Source of the DNA: Pseudomonadota bacterium
Lineage (GTDB): Bacteria > Pseudomonadota > Gammaproteobacteria > Burkholderiales > Sulfuricellaceae
Length of the DNA stretch: 48,914 nucleotides
Direction: 5' to 3'
Assembly (NCBI GenBank): GCA_021792335.1
Contig: JAJYUW010000004.1
Span: 1 to 48,914, forward strand
Shown here one piece after another: positions 43,707-48,914 of the stretch (positions within the stretch are counted from its first letter, which is position 1; every line of letters begins with the position of its first letter). A model generated the notes under the pieces. That model saw only the letters and a program-made list of their open reading frames with translations. It did no database searches and was not told the origin of the DNA. The translations under genes were made by a program, and so were the position numbers.

Positions 43707-44615
43707 ATGAATATATTGAAAATCATTTCGGCGGCGGCTGTGCTCATCCTGGGTTCTGGTCACGCCTACGCTGCCGGCGATTTGCCTACAAAATTCTCGA
43801 ACCAGGGCAGCATCAGCAATACGCGCCATAACATGACGCAGCGCCAGGAATCCGGCGGCGGTCCCAGCGGGGCGATCATGGACCCGTACCGCAATGACTA
43901 CGAAGATGTCTGTATCTACTGCCACACGCCGAATGACGTAGTCACGGCGGTGGGTTTGCCGCTGTGGAACCGCACCATGAAGGTGACCACATATACCACT
44001 TACAACCAGCTCGGCACCGCCAGCCTGACGCAGCCGGTTTCGCAGCCGGGATTGAATTCCTTGTTGTGCCTGTCATGCCACGACGGTCAGACGGCGGTCG
44101 ACTCTATCATCAGCATGCCCGGTTCGGGGCGGTATCAGGTCAGCCAGGAAACATCACAGGACAATGCATTCCTCGATACATGGAACAATACGCGGGGTCC
44201 GGACGCTACGGTGCATGGGGGATTGAAGATGGGCGAGTGCCTGGTTTGCCACTCCCCTGGCACGTTCGTTGGCGCTAGCGCCCCCGATTTCAGGATTGCC
44301 ATGATAGGCACCGACCTGCGCAACGATCACCCGGTGGGGGTCGCTTTTCCGCAGGTCAATGGCCCGGGCACAAACTTCAACACGCCGTGGGGGGTTGAAG
44401 GCACGACCCGCTATTTCGACTCGAATGGCAACGGCACAATGGATAGCGGCGATGTGCGCTTGTATGACACGGGGGGCTCCGCGAAAGTGGAGTGCGGTTC
44501 CTGCCACGATCCGCATGGAGTGCCTTCGGCTGGCCCCGGTTCTACGTTCAAACCGACGTTTTTGCGTGTAGCCAATTTCGGTAGCGCGCTATGCCTTACT
44601 TGCCATATCAAGTAA
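43707..44615 (+). CDS. Secreted pentaheme c-type cytochrome, paralogue 2
   Basis: Signal peptide MNILKIISAAAVLILGSGHAYA; CIYCH, CLSCH, CLVCH, CGSCH, CLTCH; high identity to 42325..43233. Confidence 0.93.
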   Translation: MNILKIISAAAVLILGSGHAYAAGDLPTKFSNQGSISNTRHNMTQRQESGGGPSGAIMDPYRNDYEDVCIYCHTPNDVVTAVGLPLWNRTMKVTTYTTYNQLGTASLTQPVSQPGLNSLLCLSCHDGQTAVDSIISMPGSGRYQVSQETSQDNAFLDTWNNTRGPDATVHGGLKMGECLVCHSPGTFVGASAPDFRIAMIGTDLRNDHPVGVAFPQVNGPGTNFNTPWGVEGTTRYFDSNGNGTMDSGDVRLYDTGGSAKVECGSCHDPHGVPSAGPGSTFKPTFLRVANFGSALCLTCHIK

Positions 44616-44852
44616 GGGGCTATCTCTTAGTTCGTGCCGATAGACCCCGATGCGGTGATGGCAGCCGATATCGCCGCGCAGGCCTCGACCCGCGCCCTGC
44701 TCCTTCCTTCACTACCCATTTTCCTAAAAACGGTTATGATATTCGTACCGTGCGTGTGTCTCCGTGGCATTCGGAAGTTTCCGCTGCCATGATCTGTGCG
44801 CATGGGCTAAACTGTGGCGGATGTGGCGTAACCAGCCTCCTGGATATGTAAA

Positions 44853-45794
44853 TTGAACCTTGCGATCATTCTTGACCCTCTTGAGTCCCTGAAAACCTAC
44901 AAGGATTCCACCTATGCCATCATGCGCGAGGCCCACAGTCGAGGCCATGCCTTGTTCGTGCTGGAGCAGCGGGAACTGATTCTGGCAGAGGGCCGGGTAA
45001 GGGTGCATGCACGCAGGCTCGACCTCATCGACAACGATTTGCGCTGGTACACATTGGAGGAACCGGGCTGGCATGCCCTGACTGATTTCGATGTCACGCT
45101 GATGCGCAAAGACCCGCCCTTCGACATGGAGTATATTTACAGCACCTACCTGCTGGAGCTGGCGCAAGCCCAGGGCGCGCGCATCCTCAACCGGCCCGAG
45201 GCGGTGCGGGATTTCAACGAGAAGCTCTCCACCGCGAAGTTTCCGCAGTTCATGCCGCCCACGCTGGTCACGCGGCAGGAAGACCTGATCCGCGATTTCA
45301 TCGAGAAACACGGCGACATCATCCTCAAACCCCTGGATGCCATGGGCGGCAGCGGTGTATTTCGCATTCAGCGCCATGACCCCAACCTGAACGTGATCAT
45401 TGAAACCCTGACGCAACTGGGGGCCAGAACGGTCATGGCGCAACGCTACATTCCCGAGATTTCCCAGGGAGACAAGCGCATCCTGCTCATCGATGGCGAA
45501 GCGGTGCCCTACGCACTGGCGCGCATTCCGAAAGCGGGCGAAACCCGCGGCAATCTGGCGGCCGGTGGCAAGGGGGTGGCGCAGCCGCTCTCTGACCGGG
45601 ACCGGGAGATCGCCGCTGCGCTGGGGCCGAAGCTGCGCGAAGCGGGACTGTTTCTGGTCGGGCTGGACGTGATCGGCGACTGCCTCACCGAGATCAACGT
45701 CACCAGCCCGACCGGGATGCGGGAAATCGCCAGCCAGACCGGCTTCGACGTGGCGGGGATGTTCGTAAATGCGCTGGAGAGAGTATGTTCCTGA
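44853..45794 (+). CDS. gshB: Glutathione synthetase (apparent TTG start)
   Basis: IILDPLESLKTYKDSTYAIMREAHSRGH; LMRKDPPFDMEYIYSTYLLE; LKPLDAMGGSGVFRI; INVTSPTGMREI. Confidence 0.96.
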   Translation: MNLAIILDPLESLKTYKDSTYAIMREAHSRGHALFVLEQRELILAEGRVRVHARRLDLIDNDLRWYTLEEPGWHALTDFDVTLMRKDPPFDMEYIYSTYLLELAQAQGARILNRPEAVRDFNEKLSTAKFPQFMPPTLVTRQEDLIRDFIEKHGDIILKPLDAMGGSGVFRIQRHDPNLNVIIETLTQLGARTVMAQRYIPEISQGDKRILLIDGEAVPYALARIPKAGETRGNLAAGGKGVAQPLSDRDREIAAALGPKLREAGLFLVGLDVIGDCLTEINVTSPTGMREIASQTGFDVAGMFVNALERVCS

Positions 45795-45801
45795 GTTTTT
45801 T

Positions 45802-45874
45802 CACCGCAAAGACGCAAAGACGCGAAGATATGTTCTGGTCAATAAATCTCTGCGCCTTTGCGCCTTTGCGGTTA
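45802..45874. repeat. Dispersed inverted repeat, ACCGCAAAG family (copy E), overlapping the apbE 5' end
   Basis: CACCGCAAAGACGCAAAGACGCGAAG ... CTCTGCGCCTTTGCGCCTTTGCGGTTA. Confidence 0.8.
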
Positions 45875-46900
45875 GGAATGTTTTTTGCCGTGGCCGCGAT
45901 TTTGGCCGGCTGTGCCAAGGAGCAGCCGGTTTACCGCGAACAGAGTTTTGTTTTCGGCACTATGGCAGAGGTCACTATTTACGGCGAGGAACCGGCGCGC
46001 GCCAAGGAGCTGGCGGGCAAGGTGCTGGCCGATTTCGATTTCCTTCACCGCACCTTGCACGCCTGGGAGCCGGGCTCCTTGTCGCGCATGAACTCGGTTT
46101 TCGCACAAAGTCCGGCAAAAGCGGCGATTGTGCCCAGCATGGTGCCTATCATTCGCGATGCCACCCGGCTTTCTGAAATGTCGGGCGGGCTGTTCAATCC
46201 GGCTATCGGGAAACTGGTTGCCCTGTGGGGGTTTCAGGGGGACGAGTTCCAGCCCGTGCGCCCCGATCCTGCCGAAATCGAGGCCTTGGTCAAGGCCAGT
46301 CCGCGCATGACCGACATCGTGGTTGAGGGTATTCTTTTCTACAGCAAAAATCCTGCCGTGCGGCTCGACCTCGGTGGCTATGCCAAGGGTTATGCCATCG
46401 ATATGACTGCGGCGTATTTGCGCGGGCAAGGTGTGAAGGGGGCGCTGATCAACATCGGCGGCAACATCATGGCGATCGGCAGCCGCGGCGGCCAGCCCTG
46501 GCGTGTGGGCGTGCAGCATCCGCGCAAGGCGGGCGCGATCGCCTCGCTGGAGCTTCACGACGGTGAGGCAATCGGTACGTCGGGTGATTACCAGCGCTAT
46601 TTCATGCTCGACGGCAAGCGCTATTGCCACATCATCGACCCGCGCACAGGCTATCCGGCTCAGGGCGTACAGGCGGTGACGGTAGTGGTTCCCAAGGGAG
46701 AAAAGGCCGGTACGCTATCCGATGTGGCCTCCAAGCCGGCCTTTATCGCCGGGGTCAAGGGTTGGCGCGAGGCGGCAAAAAACATGGGGGTGGAAAGTGC
46801 CATGCTGATTGACGAACAGGGCGAAATCCATCTGACGGCGGCGATGAAAAAGCGCCTGGAATTTCAGGATAAAAACGTGATATTGCATGAAGTTCCCTGA
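45830..46900 (+). CDS. apbE: FAD:protein FMN transferase (lipoprotein)
   Basis: Lipobox ILAGC; FGTMAEVTIYG; DLGGYAKGYAIDMTAAYL; GDYQRYFMLDGKRYCHIIDPRTGYPA; start choice 45830 (or 45785/45878) uncertain. Confidence 0.93.
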   Translation: MFWSINLCAFAPLRLGMFFAVAAILAGCAKEQPVYREQSFVFGTMAEVTIYGEEPARAKELAGKVLADFDFLHRTLHAWEPGSLSRMNSVFAQSPAKAAIVPSMVPIIRDATRLSEMSGGLFNPAIGKLVALWGFQGDEFQPVRPDPAEIEALVKASPRMTDIVVEGILFYSKNPAVRLDLGGYAKGYAIDMTAAYLRGQGVKGALINIGGNIMAIGSRGGQPWRVGVQHPRKAGAIASLELHDGEAIGTSGDYQRYFMLDGKRYCHIIDPRTGYPAQGVQAVTVVVPKGEKAGTLSDVASKPAFIAGVKGWREAAKNMGVESAMLIDEQGEIHLTAAMKKRLEFQDKNVILHEVP

Positions 46901-46925
46901 CGTATACGGTAAAATCGCATTTTTG

Positions 46926-46945
46926 TTACCGGCAGGAGCCGGTAA
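46926..46945. promoter_or_regulatory. Perfect hairpin with AGGA in the loop just 5' of the PTS EIIA gene
   Basis: TTACCGGC-AGGA-GCCGGTAA, 9 nt before the start codon at 46955. Confidence 0.5.
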
Positions 46946-46954
46946 GAATTTTCT

Positions 46955-47362
46955 ATGATCAGTATTCTAATCATCGCGCACGGGACCCTGGGAGAAAGCC
47001 TGATCCACTGTGCCAGCCATGTATTCGGCGGTCTCCCTCCGCAGCTGCGACAGTTGGGGGTGAACGTCCACGATGACCCCATTGCGCTGTTGCCCGAAGT
47101 GCAAGACCTGGTTTCCGAACTGGATGACGGCAGCGGAGTGCTGATCATGACCGATATTTATGGCGCCACGCCGAGCAATCTTGCCTGCCGCCTGATCGAG
47201 CCCGGCCGGGTGGAGTGCGTCGCCGGGGTTAATCTGCCGATGCTGGTGCGGGCGCTCACATACCGCAATGAAGCTCTGGAGACTGTCGCGGAAAAGGCAT
47301 TTTCCGGCGGCCGCGAAGGCGTGGCCCATGTCACCCGGGAGGCCTGCGATGATGGAGCGTGA
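46955..47362 (+). CDS. PTS EIIA component, mannose/fructose (EIIA-Man) family
   Basis: MISILIIAHGTLGESLIHCASHVFG with phospho-His; VLIMTDIYGATPSNLACRLI. Confidence 0.92.
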   Translation: MISILIIAHGTLGESLIHCASHVFGGLPPQLRQLGVNVHDDPIALLPEVQDLVSELDDGSGVLIMTDIYGATPSNLACRLIEPGRVECVAGVNLPMLVRALTYRNEALETVAEKAFSGGREGVAHVTREACDDGA

Positions 47363-47618
47363 TGTTGAGATCGTTAACAAGCTCGGCCTGCACGCCCGTG
47401 CTTCAGCCAAGCTCACCCAGTTGGCGGGGCAGTTCAAGAGCGAGATCTGGATTTCACGCAATGAACGGCGCATCAACGCCAAAAGCATCATGGGCGTCAT
47501 GATGCTGGCGGCGAACAAGGGCAGCGCCATCCGTCTCGAAGTCGATGGCGAGGATGAAAAAGAAGCGATGGATGCCCTGCTTGCCCTGATTGCGGACCGT
47601 TTCGGCGAGGGCGAATGA
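47349..47618 (+). CDS. ptsH: Phosphocarrier protein HPr
   Basis: VEIVNKLGLHARASAKLTQLAGQF; INAKSIMGVMMLAANKGS. Confidence 0.95.
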   Translation: MMERDVEIVNKLGLHARASAKLTQLAGQFKSEIWISRNERRINAKSIMGVMMLAANKGSAIRLEVDGEDEKEAMDALLALIADRFGEGE

Positions 47619-47649
47619 TGAAAACTCGCCGCAGCGGGAGTCAGGCGCA

Positions 47650-48914
47650 ATGAGTTTTGCCATGCACGGCGTCGGTGTTTCCGGTGGCATTGCCATCGGC
47701 TATGCCCATTTGATCTCCCACGCCATCCTCGAGGTTCCCCTTTACGCCCTGTCCAAACCGCAAATCCCGAGCGAGATCGAGCGCTTCGAGGCGGCGATCA
47801 AGGCGACCCGTACCGAAATGGAGGGGCTGCGTGCGAACATTCCCGCAGGCTCTCCCGCGGAATTCGGCGCTTTTCTCAATCTGCACTTGCTGATCCTGGA
47901 GGACAGCACGCTTTCCAAGGCGCCGCTCGACCTGATCAAAAATCAGCATATCAATGCGGAATGGGCGTTGAAGCAGCAAATGGATGCGCTGCTCGCCCAG
48001 TTTGAGCAAATCGAGGATGACTATCTGCGCGAACGCAAGGCCGACGTCGTGCAGGTGGTGGAGCGCGTGCTTAAAGTGCTGCTCGGCCACCCCGGCGCAG
48101 CGAGCCAACCGGCCAGCGCCGACCTGAGCCGGATTCTGGTGGCACACGATCTTTCCCCGGCCGACATGATGCTGTTCAAGCAACAGCGTTTTGCCGCATT
48201 CATTACCGATGTCGGCGGCGCCACCTCACACACGGCGATTGTCGCGCGCAGCCTGAACATACCGTCGATCGTGGCGCTCCACCACGCACGCCAGCTGATC
48301 CGCGAAAACGAGCTGTTGATTGTCGATGGCCAGCAGGGCGTGGTGATCGTCAACCCGGACAAGCAGATCCTGGCCGAGTACCGTTTAAAGCAAAGCCAGT
48401 GGGAGATCGAGAGACAAAAACTCAAGCGGCTCAAGTCCGCCGTCGCCACCACGCTCGACGGAACGGTGGTGGAGCTTCACGCCAACATCGAGCTGCCGCA
48501 GGACATTCCCCAGGTAAAGGCGTCCGGGGCCACCGGTGTTGGCCTGTTCCGGAGCGAATTCCTGTTCCTTAACCGCGATGACCTGCCCGACGAGGAGGAG
48601 CAATTCGCGGCCTATCGCAAGGTGGCGCAGGATATGAGGGGCCTGCCGGTGACAATCCGCACCCTGGATCTGGGTGCCGACAAGCAGCTGCGCTTCGCCG
48701 ACCGCAGCGGCGACAACCCTGCCCTGGGGCTGCGTGCCATTCGCCTGTGCCTGTCCGAGCCGCAGATGTTCCACACCCAGTTGCGCGCGATATTGCGCGC
48801 CTCCCATTACGGCAAGATCCAGCTTTTGGTGCCGATGCTGTGCAGCTTGAGCGAGCTGCGCCAGACCCTGCACCTGATCGGGCATGCCAAGCAGGAGCTG
48901 GCCCAGGAGGGCAT
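47650..48914 (+). CDS. ptsI: Phosphoenolpyruvate-protein phosphotransferase EI (3' end beyond window)
   Basis: MHGVGVSGGIAIGYAHL; FAAFITDVGGATSHTAIVARSLNIPSIVAL (phospho-His); GVGLFRSEFLFLNRDDLPDEEEQF; open frame to the window edge. Confidence 0.96.
   Translation, partial: MSFAMHGVGVSGGIAIGYAHLISHAILEVPLYALSKPQIPSEIERFEAAIKATRTEMEGLRANIPAGSPAEFGAFLNLHLLILEDSTLSKAPLDLIKNQHINAEWALKQQMDALLAQFEQIEDDYLRERKADVVQVVERVLKVLLGHPGAASQPASADLSRILVAHDLSPADMMLFKQQRFAAFITDVGGATSHTAIVARSLNIPSIVALHHARQLIRENELLIVDGQQGVVIVNPDKQILAEYRLKQSQWEIERQKLKRLKSAVATTLDGTVVELHANIELPQDIPQVKASGATGVGLFRSEFLFLNRDDLPDEEEQFAAYRKVAQDMRGLPVTIRTLDLGADKQLRFADRSGDNPALGLRAIRLCLSEPQMFHTQLRAILRASHYGKIQLLVPMLCSLSELRQTLHLIGHAKQELAQEG

Noticed and set aside
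42325-44615. CRISPR-like or tandem satellite repeat
   Set aside because: Repetition is explained by duplication of a whole coding sequence, not by short spaced repeats.

Overview
This 48.9 kb window looks like a chromosomal segment from a GC-rich betaproteobacterium. A Nitrosomonadales / Sulfuricella-Gallionella-like origin is inferred from gene content only. About 37 protein genes and one tRNA-Gly(CCC) can be supported. Recognisable housekeeping and transport genes: mtnA, a FolE homologue, trmB, thiG/thiS, a Mg2+ P-type ATPase, two sodium:solute symporter modules with small subunits, mutY, TatD, a CDF transporter, a TcdA-like E1 enzyme, gshB, apbE, and EIIA-Man/HPr/EI. Signalling genes: two MCPs, a very large hybrid kinase-GGDEF-EAL protein, a TctDE/QseBC-like two-component system, a TetR regulator and a DUF294 protein. 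No CRISPR array, rRNA, prophage or IS transposase was seen. The most unusual material is: (i) a cluster at about 4.2-11.3 kb with a FolE homologue lacking one catalytic His, an acetolactate-synthase-like TPP enzyme, and two translationally coupled citrate-synthase-fold proteins that both appear to lack canonical catalytic residues, followed by a TonB receptor; (ii) a DUF559 nuclease gene bracketed by complex palindromic repeats and apparently inserted inside that cluster; (iii) many dispersed palindromic repeat families, including one in frame inside an aldolase gene, one supplying the ApbE lipoprotein N-terminus, and a 151-bp MITE-like element in two copies; (iv) an AsmA gene with an apparent internal deletion and frameshift; (v) tandem paralogous pentaheme cytochromes c with an embedded EF-hand-like loop. 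All family calls are by eye from the translations; no database search was run.
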